Shown here: one piece after another, positions 37,643-46,349 of the stretch
Layout of the letters: each line of letters starts with the position of its first letter
How positions within the stretch are numbered: position 1 is the first letter of the stretch
Assembly (NCBI RefSeq): GCF_038719015.1
Contig: NZ_CP152276.1
Coordinates: 692,001 to 756,000 of the forward strand
DNA from: Nguyenibacter vanlangensis
GTDB taxonomy: Bacteria; Pseudomonadota; Alphaproteobacteria; Acetobacterales; Acetobacteraceae
Direction: 5' to 3'
DNA length: 64,000 bases
Made by a program: the position numbers and the translations under genes
The notes under the pieces: model-generated
Told to the model about the DNA's origin: nothing
The model's input: only the letters and a program-made list of their open reading frames with translations
Database searches by the model: none

Positions 37643-38437
37643 TTATTCCACTCCGTCCACCACCACGTGGGGCCGCCCGCGCGAGCAATGTTCGATGCGC
37701 GCACGCACGCCATAGACCTGCCGCAGCACCGGAGCGGTGACGACCTGAATCGGCGGGCCGGCGCCTTGGATTTTACCATCGGACAGCATGACCGCGTAAT
37801 CGGCCTGCTGCAGCGCGATATTCAGGTCATGCAGCACCACGACGGTGACCATGCCGCGCGTGCGCGTTTCCTGGCGGACCATATCCATGACCGAGAACTG
37901 GTGATGCAGGTCCAGCGCGCTGAGCGGCTCGTCCAGCAGCAGCACGTCCGGACGGCGCACCAGCGCCTGGGCCAGCCCGACCAGTTGGCGCTGCCCGCCC
38001 GACAGCGCGTCCATGTAGCGGAGCGCCAACTGGTCCACGCCCAGGCGGGCCAGGATCTCCAGCGATTCGGTCACCTCGTCGTCCTGCCATCCGCCCGCAT
38101 GGGGGCCGGCGCGGCGGGCGGCGATGACGGATTCCAGCACCTGCAGATGCACGGGCGGCGGCAGGGCCTGCGGCAGATAGACGCAATGGCGCGCCCGTGC
38201 GGCCGGGCGCAGGCGCGACAGGTCGGTCGCGCCCAGCCGGACCTGGGCATCGGTGCGTTCCAGCCCGGCCAGGGCGCGCAGCAGGGTGGACTTGCCGCTG
38301 CCGTTGGGGCCGAGCAGGGCCGAAACGCGCCCGGCGGGCAGCGGGCCGAGCGACAGGTCTTGCAGCACCGTCCGCCGGCCATAGCGGACCGTGACATTGC
38401 GGGCGCACAGGTCGCCGGCCCGGTCGGGGCCGGTCAC
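37643..38437 (-). CDS. iron-complex type ABC transporter, ATP-binding protein
   Basis: Cytosolic ATPase of 264 aa of the FecE/BtuD/FhuC family. Walker A is GPNGSGKST, the signature is LSGGQRQL, Walker B is VLLLDEPLSALD, and the switch histidine is in VVVLHDLN. A GTG start at 38437 overlaps the permease stop (GTGA), so it is translated together with it. It energises uptake by the permease and binding protein encoded just upstream. The substrate is probably a ferric complex; haem or cobalamin are alternatives. Confidence 0.92.
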   Translation of the reverse strand: MTGPDRAGDLCARNVTVRYGRRTVLQDLSLGPLPAGRVSALLGPNGSGKSTLLRALAGLERTDAQVRLGATDLSRLRPAARARHCVYLPQALPPPVHLQVLESVIAARRAGPHAGGWQDDEVTESLEILARLGVDQLALRYMDALSGGQRQLVGLAQALVRRPDVLLLDEPLSALDLHHQFSVMDMVRQETRTRGMVTVVVLHDLNIALQQADYAVMLSDGKIQGAGPPIQVVTAPVLRQVYGVRARIEHCSRGRPHVVVDGVE

Positions 38438-39558
38438 GACGCCACCTGCCGCCGCAGCACGATGGCCAGAAAGAAGGGAATGCCCACCAGGGCGGTGACG
38501 ATGCCCACCGGCACCACCACGCCCGGCAGCACGTTGCGCGCGGCGATCGACGAGAGCGACATGATCAGGCACCCGACCAGGACGCTGCCCGGCAGGTAGA
38601 AGCGATGGTCCTCGCCCAGCAGGCGGCGGGCGATATGCGGGGCGATCAGCCCGACGAAGCCGATCGTGCCGACGAAGGAGACGGCCAGGGCCGACAGGAC
38701 GCTGATGCGCAGCAGGGCGGCGACGCGCAGCCGGCGGACATCGACGCCGAAGCTGGCGGCCCGTTCCTCGCCCATGCGCAGGGCGGTCAGCGCCCATGCC
38801 GCGCGGAAGGACAGCGGCAGGATGACCGCGCAGGCGCCCGCCAGGATCGCGAGCTTGCCCCAGTTGGCGCGGGTCAGGCTGCCCATGGTCCAGAAGACCA
38901 GGTCCTGCAGCGCGTCCTCGCTGGCCACGAACTGCACCAGCGAGACCAAAGCGTGGAAGGTGAAGACCAGCGCGATGCCGAACAGCACCACCGTGCTGGT
39001 CGAGGCATCGCGCAGGCGCGAGACGAGGTCGAGCAGGAAGGCCGAGCCGACGGCGAAGGCGAAGGCGTCGGCCGAGACCACCCAGTCGGCCGGGACGCCC
39101 GGGATGCGCCATTGCAGGACGATGGCCAGCGACGCCCCGAACGCGGCGGCGGCCGAGACGCCCAGCGTGAAGGGACTGGCCAGCGGGTTGTTCAGGATCG
39201 TCTGCATTTCCGCCCCCGACAGACCGAGCGCGGCGCCGACGCAGACCGCCATCAGCGCATAGGGCAGACGGATCTGCCAGACGATCACGCTCTGCCCCAC
39301 CGGTCCGTCATGCGGATGCAGCAGGATATGCAGCAGGGTCGCGGGCGGCAGGCCCGCCGGCCCGAGCGCGAAATCCAGCAGCATGGACAGCAGGATCAAC
39401 CCCGCCAGGACCAGCAGCACCAGCCCCCGCCGGCGCAGCAGCCGGCGATAGGATTGCCGGACCAGCCCCGCCTGCCGCGCGGAGGACATGGCGGCGCCCA
39501 CGGCCCGGCCAGCGTCCGGGCCGGCGTCCGTATCGGCCAGGGTGGCGTGGTCGGTCAT
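38434..39558 (-). CDS. iron-complex type ABC transporter, permease (FecCD family)
   Basis: Inner-membrane permease of 374 aa with about ten helices. FecCD-family blocks are IRLPYALMAVCVGAALGLSGAEMQTILNNPLASPFTLG, WTMGSLTRANW, GTIGFVGLIAPHIARRLLGEDHR and GIPFFLAIVLRR. The N-terminal 45 residues are hydrophilic. It starts seven bases after the binding-protein gene and overlaps the ATPase gene. A single permease gene implies a homodimer. Confidence 0.93.
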   Translation of the reverse strand: MTDHATLADTDAGPDAGRAVGAAMSSARQAGLVRQSYRRLLRRRGLVLLVLAGLILLSMLLDFALGPAGLPPATLLHILLHPHDGPVGQSVIVWQIRLPYALMAVCVGAALGLSGAEMQTILNNPLASPFTLGVSAAAAFGASLAIVLQWRIPGVPADWVVSADAFAFAVGSAFLLDLVSRLRDASTSTVVLFGIALVFTFHALVSLVQFVASEDALQDLVFWTMGSLTRANWGKLAILAGACAVILPLSFRAAWALTALRMGEERAASFGVDVRRLRVAALLRISVLSALAVSFVGTIGFVGLIAPHIARRLLGEDHRFYLPGSVLVGCLIMSLSSIAARNVLPGVVVPVGIVTALVGIPFFLAIVLRRQVAS

Positions 39559-39565
39559 GCCGCGC

Positions 39566-40744
39566 TCATGGCTTCGCGGTGGCCTGGGGCGTTTCCATGC
39601 CTCCAGGCGTTGCCGAGACCCAGTAGGTGCCGCTGTCGGCGACGGGCAGGAAGCGCCGGTAGAGTTCGGCGCGGGTCGCATCCGGGTCCAGGTCGCGGAA
39701 CAGATCGGGATGGAACCATTTGGCCATGATTTCGACCGCCAGGATGTTGTACGGCGAATCGTAGAACGAATGCCACAGCCCGTAGGCATGGCCGTCCCGG
39801 ACCGCCGCCAGGGTCGCGATGCCCGGCCGCTGCAGCACCTGCCGGACCGAGGCGCGGGCCGTCGCCGGGTCGATTTCCGCGCCCATGCGCACGCCCGGGC
39901 CGCGATAATCGGGCCCCTTGGTGCCGTCCACGAGGTAGAAATCGGGGTTGGCGGCGATCACCTGTTCCAGGTCGATGTCGCCGATATAGCCGGGCAGCAG
40001 CGGGGCGGCGATATTGCGGCCGCCCGCCGCATCGATGAAGGCGCCCATATTGCCCTTGCCCGCGGTATGGCAGCAGGATTCGCGGGTGCCGGCCAGCATT
40101 TCCAGGAACACGCTGGGGCGCGCCGAATCAGGCAGGGTCGCGAGCCGGGCGCGGATATGGTCGAGATGCGACTGGTAGAAGGCGATGAAATCCTCGGCTT
40201 CCCGGCGGCGATCGAGCACCGCGCCCAGGATCCGCATCGATCGGACGGTGTCGCGCAGCGGATCGGCGCGGAAATCCACGAAGACCACCGGGACATGCGC
40301 GCTTTGCAGTTGCGCGACCAGCTCGCTGGCCGCGCCGGGGCCGTGGCCGCTGACGGCCAGGACCGCCAGGTCGGGGCGCAGGTCCAGCACCTTCTCGGGA
40401 CTGACCGTGTCGGCCGTGGTCTTGCCGATCAGCGCGACCTTGGCCGCCGCCGGGAACAACGCCGCATATTTGTCGTAGCTCTGGACGTCGGCCTCGCGGA
40501 ATTCGCCCTGCCAGCCGACGATGCGATCGAACAGATGGGATTTTTCCAGGGGGGCGAGCGCATAGACCAGCCTGCCCTCCCCCAGGACGATCCGATGCAC
40601 GTGGGCGGGGATGTCGACCTGCCGGCCCGCCAGGTCGGTGATGGTCTCGGCCCGGGCGTGGCCGCCGATTCCGATCGCGACGCCCCACAGCATCAATGCG
40701 GAGGCGGCCAGGCGCCGGATCGTCCGGGGGCGTTGTCCTGTCAA
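39566..40744 (-). CDS. iron-complex type ABC transporter, periplasmic binding protein
   Basis: Exported binding protein of about 392 aa of the FecB/BtuF type. After a signal peptide ending near HARA-ET it shows ITDLAGRQVDIPAHVHRIVLGEGR, the usual start of the mature fold, and later VSPEKVLDLRPDLAVLA and FIDAAGGRNIAAPLLPG followed by DIDLEQVIAANPDFYLVDG. The TTG at 40744 is taken as start because AGGAGA lies about seven bases upstream; no ATG gives a full signal peptide with comparable support. It is the first of three genes. No TonB-dependent receptor lies next to it. Confidence 0.88.
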   Translation of the reverse strand: MTGQRPRTIRRLAASALMLWGVAIGIGGHARAETITDLAGRQVDIPAHVHRIVLGEGRLVYALAPLEKSHLFDRIVGWQGEFREADVQSYDKYAALFPAAAKVALIGKTTADTVSPEKVLDLRPDLAVLAVSGHGPGAASELVAQLQSAHVPVVFVDFRADPLRDTVRSMRILGAVLDRRREAEDFIAFYQSHLDHIRARLATLPDSARPSVFLEMLAGTRESCCHTAGKGNMGAFIDAAGGRNIAAPLLPGYIGDIDLEQVIAANPDFYLVDGTKGPDYRGPGVRMGAEIDPATARASVRQVLQRPGIATLAAVRDGHAYGLWHSFYDSPYNILAVEIMAKWFHPDLFRDLDPDATRAELYRRFLPVADSGTYWVSATPGGMETPQATAKP

Positions 40745-40768
40745 ACTGCTTCTCCTGCTAGAGCAGAT

Positions 40769-40796
40769 CCCGTTCAAACGGACTCGTTTGAACGGG
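40769..40796. repeat. palindromic element, 12-bp stem
   Basis: CCCGTTCAAACG, GACT, CGTTTGAACGGG: a perfect 12-bp inverted repeat just upstream of the binding-protein start. It is preceded by CTAGAGCAGAT. Its look matches dispersed extragenic palindromes of alphaproteobacteria; it could also be an operator. Confidence 0.85.
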
Positions 40797-40822
40797 TGAA
40801 GATGCGCGATAAAATAACAACA

Positions 40823-40864
40823 TAGAGCATTTCCGCTGAACCGGTGTTCAGTGGAAATGCTCTA
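40823..40864. repeat. palindromic element, 19-bp stem
   Basis: TAGAGCATTTCCGCTGAAC pairs with 40846-40864 around CGGT with one G-U mismatch, a 19-bp stem. It starts TAGAGC, like the sequence before the previous palindrome, so the two may be relatives of one repeat family. No T run follows, which argues against a plain terminator. Confidence 0.85.
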
Positions 40865-40965
40865 GATGCGAATTGTTCTTAGCTGCATTGACGGGAGATG
40901 AGAAGCATTCGCGAGCGGAATTCGCGCGGGCGCATGGCAGCCATGCCGGCGCTCCCGGCGGTCAC

Positions 40966-41580
40966 TCAGCTTTTCCTGTGTGCGGCGCGGCGCAGCAGGA
41001 TGCGGACCGATCCCTGGTTGGCGGCATGCGGATGGGTGACGGCCAGGATCAGCGGCCGCAGGTCGGGCCGCCCCAGCCAGAAGGGCAGTTCGCGCCGCAG
41101 GACTCCGCCCCGCTGGCCGGAGCCGAGGCCGGTAATGACCTCGACGCAGCGGAGATTGTCCGCCCTGGCCTGGATCAGGAACGCATGCAGCCGGGAAAAG
41201 GCCGCCTGCACGTTCTGGCCGTGCAGGTCGAGCGTGCGGGCGGGACGCAGCTTGCCGCTGACCAGGGCACGCCAGCTCGTATCGTCCAGGCCGGGACGGC
41301 GGCGGCCGATTTCGATTTCGGCCTGGGTGCGGACCAGCGTGTGGCCGGGCACGCGGGGCCCCGGCATGGCGGCGGCGGGGGACGGAGTTGACGGCTGGGT
41401 CGATGATCGGGCCGATGGCCGATCGGGATCGGTTGTCGGAGCGGGCGCCGGAACGGGTGCCGTCCCTGCCCCGCCTTCGGATGGCGGCCGGGGAGATTTG
41501 CGCGCAAGCGGCGTGATGTCGCGGACGAAGCTGCTCCAGAGCGCCTGTTCGTCTTCTCTGAGGATCCGCCGGCGGCGCAC
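40966..41580 (-). CDS. Smr-domain protein
   Basis: Protein of 204 aa with an unstructured, Pro/Ser-rich middle (about residues 30-75) and a C-terminal Smr domain. The domain shows the TLDLHGQNVQAAFSRLHAFL start, VEVITGLGSGQRGGVLRRELPFWL and VTHPHAANQGSVRILLRR, the typical LDLHG and TGxG motifs of Smr nucleases. Its N-terminus MRRRRILREDEQALWSSFVRDITPL is found in alphaproteobacterial homologues, often in a cluster with mltA, tim44-like and secB genes as here. Target nucleic acid unknown. Confidence 0.9.
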   Translation of the reverse strand: MRRRRILREDEQALWSSFVRDITPLARKSPRPPSEGGAGTAPVPAPAPTTDPDRPSARSSTQPSTPSPAAAMPGPRVPGHTLVRTQAEIEIGRRRPGLDDTSWRALVSGKLRPARTLDLHGQNVQAAFSRLHAFLIQARADNLRCVEVITGLGSGQRGGVLRRELPFWLGRPDLRPLILAVTHPHAANQGSVRILLRRAAHRKS

Positions 41581-41646
41581 GACCCTGTCCTCCGCCCGCG
41601 TGGGGCGGCCCCGCGCCGCCGCCTTCCTGCGGATCGGAGTGTCTTA

Positions 41647-41682
41647 GAACAGAAAGCGTCCGGGGAACAGAAAGCGTCCGGG
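41647..41682. repeat. perfect 18-bp tandem duplication
   Basis: GAACAGAAAGCGTCCGGG occurs twice without gap, between the Smr gene start and the peroxidase gene stop. All 18 positions agree, so the duplication is probably recent. Confidence 0.95.
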
Positions 41683-41712
41683 CCGAAGGCCCGAACGCGG
41701 TACCGGCCCGTC

Positions 41713-43134
41713 TTACGGCGTGGCGTTGGCCAGGGTCTTGCCCTGATACGTGCCGGTCAGGGTCTTGAGGAAGGCGACGATGTCGGCGACGTCGTGATCC
41801 GACAGGTCGTGATACGGCGTCTGGTAGCGCGCCATGTCCCGCACCGCCTGGTCCAGGGTCTTGACGCTGCCGTCATGGAAATAGGGCGCGGTCAGCGCGA
41901 TGTTGCGCAGGTTCGGCACCTTGAAGCGTTCCGCGTCGGCATTGGCGTGGGTGACCATGTAGCGGCCGCGATCGGCGTCGGTCAGCTTGCCGCCGCGATC
42001 GGTGAAATAGTCGCCCTCCAGGCCCATGGCCTCGTAGGCCTGGCCGCCCAGCGCGACGCCGCTGTGGCAGCCCGAGCAGCCGATGCTCTTGAACAGGGCG
42101 TAGCCGTTCTTTTCCTGCGCGCTCAGCGCCTGCTCGTCGCCCTTCAGGTAGCGGTCGAAGCGGCTGTCCGGGGTGATCAGGGTCTTTTCATACTCGGCGA
42201 TCGCGTCGGTGATCCGCTGCTTGTCGATGCCGTCGGACCCGAACGCCGCCTGGAAGGCGGAGACATAGGTCGGGTCCTGCCGCAGCTTGTCCGCGACGCC
42301 GTTCCAGTCATGCGCGCCCATTTCCAGCGGGTTCATCACCGGGCCGGCGGCCTGGTCGGCCAGGGTGGCGGCGCGGCCGTTCCAGAACTGGCTCATGTTG
42401 AAGGCCGAATCATAGACCGTCGGCACGTTGATCGGGCCGTGCTGGTTGTTGATGCCCAGGGCGGTGACCCGGCCATCGACGCCGCCATGGTCCAGCGCGT
42501 GGCAGCTTGCGCAACTGACGGTGCCGTTGCCGGAAAGCTGCTTGTCGAAGAACAGGCGCTGGCCCAGCGCGACCTTGCCGGCATCGACCGGGATCGTTTC
42601 GGGGACCGGCTGCACCGGTTCGGCGGCGAAGCGCGCGGCGACGCCCGGGGTCGCGTAATGGGCACGCCGCTCGGCCGCGATCCAGGACAGCAGCGCGTCA
42701 CGCTGCGCCTGCGACAGATGGGCGTGCCAGTGCATCAGCAGGTAGAGCGTAGGCGGCATGCGGTTCTGGCGGATCACTTCCTCGATCCGCGACAATTGCT
42801 CCTCGGACGGCACGGTGCCGTTCTGGAAGGCGGCCAGCACCGGCTCGATGCGGAAATGGCGCAGGCCCTGGTCCAGATCGCGCTGCATCAACTGGTTCGC
42901 CACCGGCACGTGGAAATAGAACGGCAGGTCCGTGCTGCGGGCGTGGCAGTAATCGCACCGGGCCTCGCGAATCGCGGCGAAGGCCGCCGCGGCCGTCGGG
43001 TCCTTCAGCGTGGGAGAACTGACCGACAGGGTCGGCGCCGTTTCATGGTCGAAATGAGTCAAGTAACCGATCACGCCGCCATAGGCGGCCACACCCAATG
43101 CTGCGACGGATAGTACGATCTTGCGGACCGACAC
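41713..43134 (-). CDS. tri-haem cytochrome c peroxidase, quinol-peroxidase (YhjA) type
   Basis: Periplasmic, membrane-anchored peroxidase of 473 aa. An N-terminal helix (residues about 5-24) is followed by an extra haem domain with CDYCH at residue 60, then the di-haem peroxidase core with CASCH and, later, CSGCH. The core shows ALGQRLFFDKQLSGNGTVSCASCH, WNGRAATLADQAAGPVMNPLEMG and VPNLRNIALTAPYFHDGSV, all typical of bacterial cytochrome c peroxidases. Three haems and an N-terminal anchor match E. coli YhjA, which takes electrons from quinol to reduce hydrogen peroxide. The gene stands alone. The electron donor here is inferred. Confidence 0.92.
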   Translation of the reverse strand: MSVRKIVLSVAALGVAAYGGVIGYLTHFDHETAPTLSVSSPTLKDPTAAAAFAAIREARCDYCHARSTDLPFYFHVPVANQLMQRDLDQGLRHFRIEPVLAAFQNGTVPSEEQLSRIEEVIRQNRMPPTLYLLMHWHAHLSQAQRDALLSWIAAERRAHYATPGVAARFAAEPVQPVPETIPVDAGKVALGQRLFFDKQLSGNGTVSCASCHALDHGGVDGRVTALGINNQHGPINVPTVYDSAFNMSQFWNGRAATLADQAAGPVMNPLEMGAHDWNGVADKLRQDPTYVSAFQAAFGSDGIDKQRITDAIAEYEKTLITPDSRFDRYLKGDEQALSAQEKNGYALFKSIGCSGCHSGVALGGQAYEAMGLEGDYFTDRGGKLTDADRGRYMVTHANADAERFKVPNLRNIALTAPYFHDGSVKTLDQAVRDMARYQTPYHDLSDHDVADIVAFLKTLTGTYQGKTLANATP

Positions 43135-43247
43135 GGCAATTCTCCCCTGATGCGTTGGGGACGGTGTGCCAATCCATCAATTAACTGTCAAAATAATCTT
43201 TTCTATCAAAACCATCGAGTGAATCGATGATATTGGGCCGAGCGGCG

Positions 43248-44105
43248 TCATTTCATCGTGTCGTTCATCATCCGGGCCAGTCGCTCACGCGCTATATTCA
43301 CATAGTCCGTATCGAGATCGATGCCGATCGCGCGCGCGCCTTCGGCATGGGCGGCGACCAGAGTGGTGCCGGTGCCCATGAACGGGTCGAGCACCACGGC
43401 GCCCGGACGGCCGTGCAGGCGGATGCACATGCGCGGCAACTGCACGGGAAACGTGCCCGGATGGTGGAATTTCTGCGCCTTGTCCTGCACGGTTTCATAG
43501 GGGATGAACCAGGTGTCCCCCCGGCAGCGCCGGTCCTGTTCGTGCCCGCGGCGCGCGATGTTGGATTTGTCCTTGTAGGGCACGCCGATGTCCAGGCGCC
43601 GCAATTCCACCGTCCCGCTGCGGGTCAGGTGAAACAGATGCTCGTGATTGCGATGCAGGTAGCGCGGGCTGTTGACCGGCTTGAAATGGCCGAACGTGTC
43701 CTCGTCCACCGAGACGGATTTGATCCAACTGATATGGTTCTGCAGGTGGAAGGTCGCGCGCAGGCGGGTCGCCAGTTCGAAGGGAATCCAGGGTTGCGAG
43801 GACGACCCGGCGATATTGAGAAAAAACGACCCGTCGGGGCGCAGGACGCGGTGCAGTTCGGCCGCGATCGCCACCATCCAGTCCAGGTATTGGGTTTCGG
43901 TCATCCGGTCGCTGTAGGTCCGGTAGCCCAGCCCGATATTGTAGGGTGGCGACGTCACGACGACATCGACCGATTCGGGGGCCATCCTGCGCAGCACGCG
44001 CAGACAATCGCCCCGGTACAGCACATGCGGATCGAGCGCATAGCGCAGCGTGCGCGGCACGGCCGCCGCCTTGGCCTTGGCGCCTGCCTTGCGCGGGGAC
44101 GTCAT
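43248..44105 (-). CDS. solitary DNA methyltransferase (N4-cytosine/N6-adenine type)
   Basis: DNA amino-methyltransferase of 285 aa of the beta order. The catalytic motif IV is TSPPYNIG, near residue 50, and the AdoMet motif I is DPFMGTGTT near the C-terminus, with GDCLRVLRRMAPESVDVVV in front. The SPPY form is more usual for N4-cytosine enzymes but also occurs in some N6-adenine ones, so the base is uncertain. It is not CcrM, which has DPPYN and a longer C-terminus. No endonuclease gene is nearby, so it is an orphan. GAAGGA precedes the start. It follows mltA with a 13-base gap on the same strand. Confidence 0.88.
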   Translation of the reverse strand: MTSPRKAGAKAKAAAVPRTLRYALDPHVLYRGDCLRVLRRMAPESVDVVVTSPPYNIGLGYRTYSDRMTETQYLDWMVAIAAELHRVLRPDGSFFLNIAGSSSQPWIPFELATRLRATFHLQNHISWIKSVSVDEDTFGHFKPVNSPRYLHRNHEHLFHLTRSGTVELRRLDIGVPYKDKSNIARRGHEQDRRCRGDTWFIPYETVQDKAQKFHHPGTFPVQLPRMCIRLHGRPGAVVLDPFMGTGTTLVAAHAEGARAIGIDLDTDYVNIARERLARMMNDTMK

Positions 44106-44118
44106 GGCTCGGGTTCCT

Positions 44119-45330
44119 TCAGGGCTGCCGGGTGACGACGGGACGGGGTACGAAGACGACCATCCGGCCATCCTGGCGCATCGCGCCGGCGACCTGCTCG
44201 GCCTGGTCGCCCCAGCCCAGGAACAGGTCCGCCCGCCCCGGTCCCTGGATGTCGGTGCCGGTATCCTGCGCGAAGACCAGGCGCCGCCAGCTTGCATTCG
44301 CGGGCGCGGGCAGTGTCGTTTCGACCCAGATGGGCGCGCCCAGCGGAATCGCCCGCTGGTCCACCGCCGCGGTCCGGCCGGGCGCCAGCGGCACGCCCAT
44401 CGCCCCCGGCGCCCCCTGGTCGGGATGGAGATTGTCCAGCATGTCGAAAAACACGTAGTCCGGATTTTCCTCCATCACCGCGCGGGCCCGGTCGGGATGG
44501 GCACTGAGCCAGGCGCGAATCGACTGCATGCTGACCGCGTCCTCGTCCATTTCGCCCTGCCGGACCAGCACGCGGCCCAGCGGCACGTAGTCCCGGCCGT
44601 TCTTGCCGCCATAGCCCAGGCGGACGACCTGTCCGCTGGGCAGGCGGACACGGCCCGATCCCTGGATCTGCAGGAAGAACAGGTCGGCCGGGTCGGCGAC
44701 CCACAGCAATTCCAGGTTGCGCCCGGCCAGCGCGCCCGCATCGATCTGCGCGCGCGTCCAGTAGGGCACGAATTTTCCGTTCTCCCAGCGCCCGGTCACC
44801 ATCCGCCCGTCGGTGGCCCGGGTGCGCACCAGGTCATCGGGCACCCGATAGACCGGGGTCTGGAAGATGCCGCCGCGCGACAGCGCGCCGCGGATCTCGG
44901 GTTCATAATAACCGGTGAACAGCGCCGACGGGGCCATGAGCGTCGGCTGGAACCAGGTTTCGAAGAATTGCCGCGCCGCCGGGCCGTCACCCACGGGAAG
45001 CGACGCGGCGGCGCGGCAGGACGGCAGCCAGTCGCCGACATGCGTGCCCAACCTGCCGCCCGGGCCGCCACTGGGGGCGTCGCCGGAGCCCTGGTCGCCG
45101 GTGCTCAGGCTGGTCCCCGGGCTGCTGGTCCCCAGGCTCGCTTCGACCGGCAGGCGCCCCAGATGGCGGCATTCGGCCAGGAAAGTCGGCAGCGCGGCCG
45201 CGGCTTCGTCCGCGCCCCAGCCCTGGAGGTCGGCGAAGGGGACGGGCCGGCCGCCGCCCGGGATGGTGGCGGCGCAGGCGGACAGCAGGGCGATCGCCGC
45301 AACAGCGGCTCCCCGCAGGGTCTTGGTCAT
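44119..45330 (-). CDS. mltA: membrane-bound lytic murein transglycosylase A
   Basis: Outer-membrane lipoprotein of 403 aa that cleaves peptidoglycan to 1,6-anhydro-muropeptides. The signal peptide ends in the lipobox LLSAC. MltA-domain blocks are FETWFQPTLM, ALFTGYYEPEIRGALSR, FFLQIQGSGRVRLPSG, VRLGYGGKNGRDYVPLGRVL and, in the C-terminal 3D domain, FAQDTGTDIQGPGRADLFLGWGDQAE with its conserved aspartates. A Gly/Ser/Pro insert near residues 67-95 contains a 15-bp tandem duplication (45109-45138) coding repeated PGTS. It lies downstream of the Tim44-domain gene and upstream of the methyltransferase gene on the minus strand. Confidence 0.94.
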   Translation of the reverse strand: MTKTLRGAAVAAIALLSACAATIPGGGRPVPFADLQGWGADEAAAALPTFLAECRHLGRLPVEASLGTSSPGTSLSTGDQGSGDAPSGGPGGRLGTHVGDWLPSCRAAASLPVGDGPAARQFFETWFQPTLMAPSALFTGYYEPEIRGALSRGGIFQTPVYRVPDDLVRTRATDGRMVTGRWENGKFVPYWTRAQIDAGALAGRNLELLWVADPADLFFLQIQGSGRVRLPSGQVVRLGYGGKNGRDYVPLGRVLVRQGEMDEDAVSMQSIRAWLSAHPDRARAVMEENPDYVFFDMLDNLHPDQGAPGAMGVPLAPGRTAAVDQRAIPLGAPIWVETTLPAPANASWRRLVFAQDTGTDIQGPGRADLFLGWGDQAEQVAGAMRQDGRMVVFVPRPVVTRQP

Positions 45331-45419
45331 GAATGGATAGGGCAAGGAAACAGCCAGATTGGGATGATGTGGACTGGAAGGACCTGCCGGGAGACCCCGG
45401 ACAACAGCCGCCGGACGAA

Positions 45420-46100
45420 TCAGGCGCTGCGGCTGGCGGCCAAGCGCCAGGCCGCGCCGCCGATCGGCACGCCGAGCAGCCGCTCGAACGTCCACAGGTC
45501 GGAAAATTCGGTCACGGCATCGGTGCCGGCGACAGGATGGCCGTCCTTGTCCAGGGTCAGGCTGACCTGGTCCGAGACGATGCGCACATCGATCCGGGCA
45601 TGGGCGGCGCCGTCGCGCGGCTGGATCTCCGCATCGACGATCGACAGGCCGGCGATGGCGCGAACTTCGGATTTCTGGGTCTCGCCCGCCTGCTGGCGCG
45701 CGCGGATGGCGGCGTCGAACGCGGCGAAGGCATTCGCGGTCAGGCGATCGCGCAGCATGGCGGTATCGCCGGCGGCGAAGGCCTGCACGATCTGGCGGAA
45801 CGATGTCTCCACCCCGCGCAGGAACTGCGCCGGCACGAAATCACGTTCCTGCCGGGCGATGGCGGCCAGGACCTGGCCGACCCGGGTTTCCGGCGCGGGC
45901 ACGTCGTACTCGGCCACCGGGGCGGGCGGTTCGGCGCGGGCGTCGATCACCGGGCCGGGGCGGGGCGCAGCACCAGGTGGGGGCGCGGGTTCGACGCCCA
46001 CGCGGGTCCCCAGGATACTGCGCAGGCGCAGCGCCAGGAACGCGGCGATCAGGCCGAACAGCACCAGGTCGAACGGAAAATGACTGAACGAGAAATCCAT
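45420..46100 (-). CDS. Tim44/TimA-domain membrane-anchored protein
   Basis: Protein of 226 aa with one N-terminal helix (FPFDLVLFGLIAAFLALRLRSILG), a Pro/Ala-rich linker (residues about 40-75), and a C-terminal Tim44 domain of about 140 residues (FLRGVETSFRQIVQAFAAGDTAMLRDRLTANAFAAF, TFERLLGVP). Bacterial homologues (TimA) are inner-membrane proteins of uncertain role related to the mitochondrial import motor part Tim44. Start at 46100 is chosen to put the helix at the N-terminus; 46112 is an alternative. It is divergent from secB, an arrangement conserved in alphaproteobacteria. Confidence 0.9.
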   Translation of the reverse strand: MDFSFSHFPFDLVLFGLIAAFLALRLRSILGTRVGVEPAPPPGAAPRPGPVIDARAEPPAPVAEYDVPAPETRVGQVLAAIARQERDFVPAQFLRGVETSFRQIVQAFAAGDTAMLRDRLTANAFAAFDAAIRARQQAGETQKSEVRAIAGLSIVDAEIQPRDGAAHARIDVRIVSDQVSLTLDKDGHPVAGTDAVTEFSDLWTFERLLGVPIGGAAWRLAASRSA

Positions 46101-46349
46101 CACCAAGCCCATCAAGAGGCGGTCCGGCCCGGCCGGTCCGCGCCATCCCCCCTTCATCTGCCCCTACACATAAGCAAGCCCCTCCGGCGGCACAATGCGC
46201 CAGAGCGGCCAAAGGCGCGCCCAAGGGCGGCCGCATGAATTTCCGGACGGCCGCCCCGGCACGGTTGGCGAACGCCGCGCGGCGTGCTACCGCCGAGGCT
46301 CGGTCATCGCCGCCTTTCCGCCCACCTGCCTACAAGAAAGACTTCGTTC

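Noticed and set aside
40769..40864. Fur box or terminator
   Set aside because: Neither palindrome resembles the alphaproteobacterial iron-regulator sites I know, and no T run follows the stems.
43248..44105. Possible cell-cycle methyltransferase CcrM
   Set aside because: The catalytic motif is SPPY, not DPPY, and the C-terminal extension of CcrM is missing.
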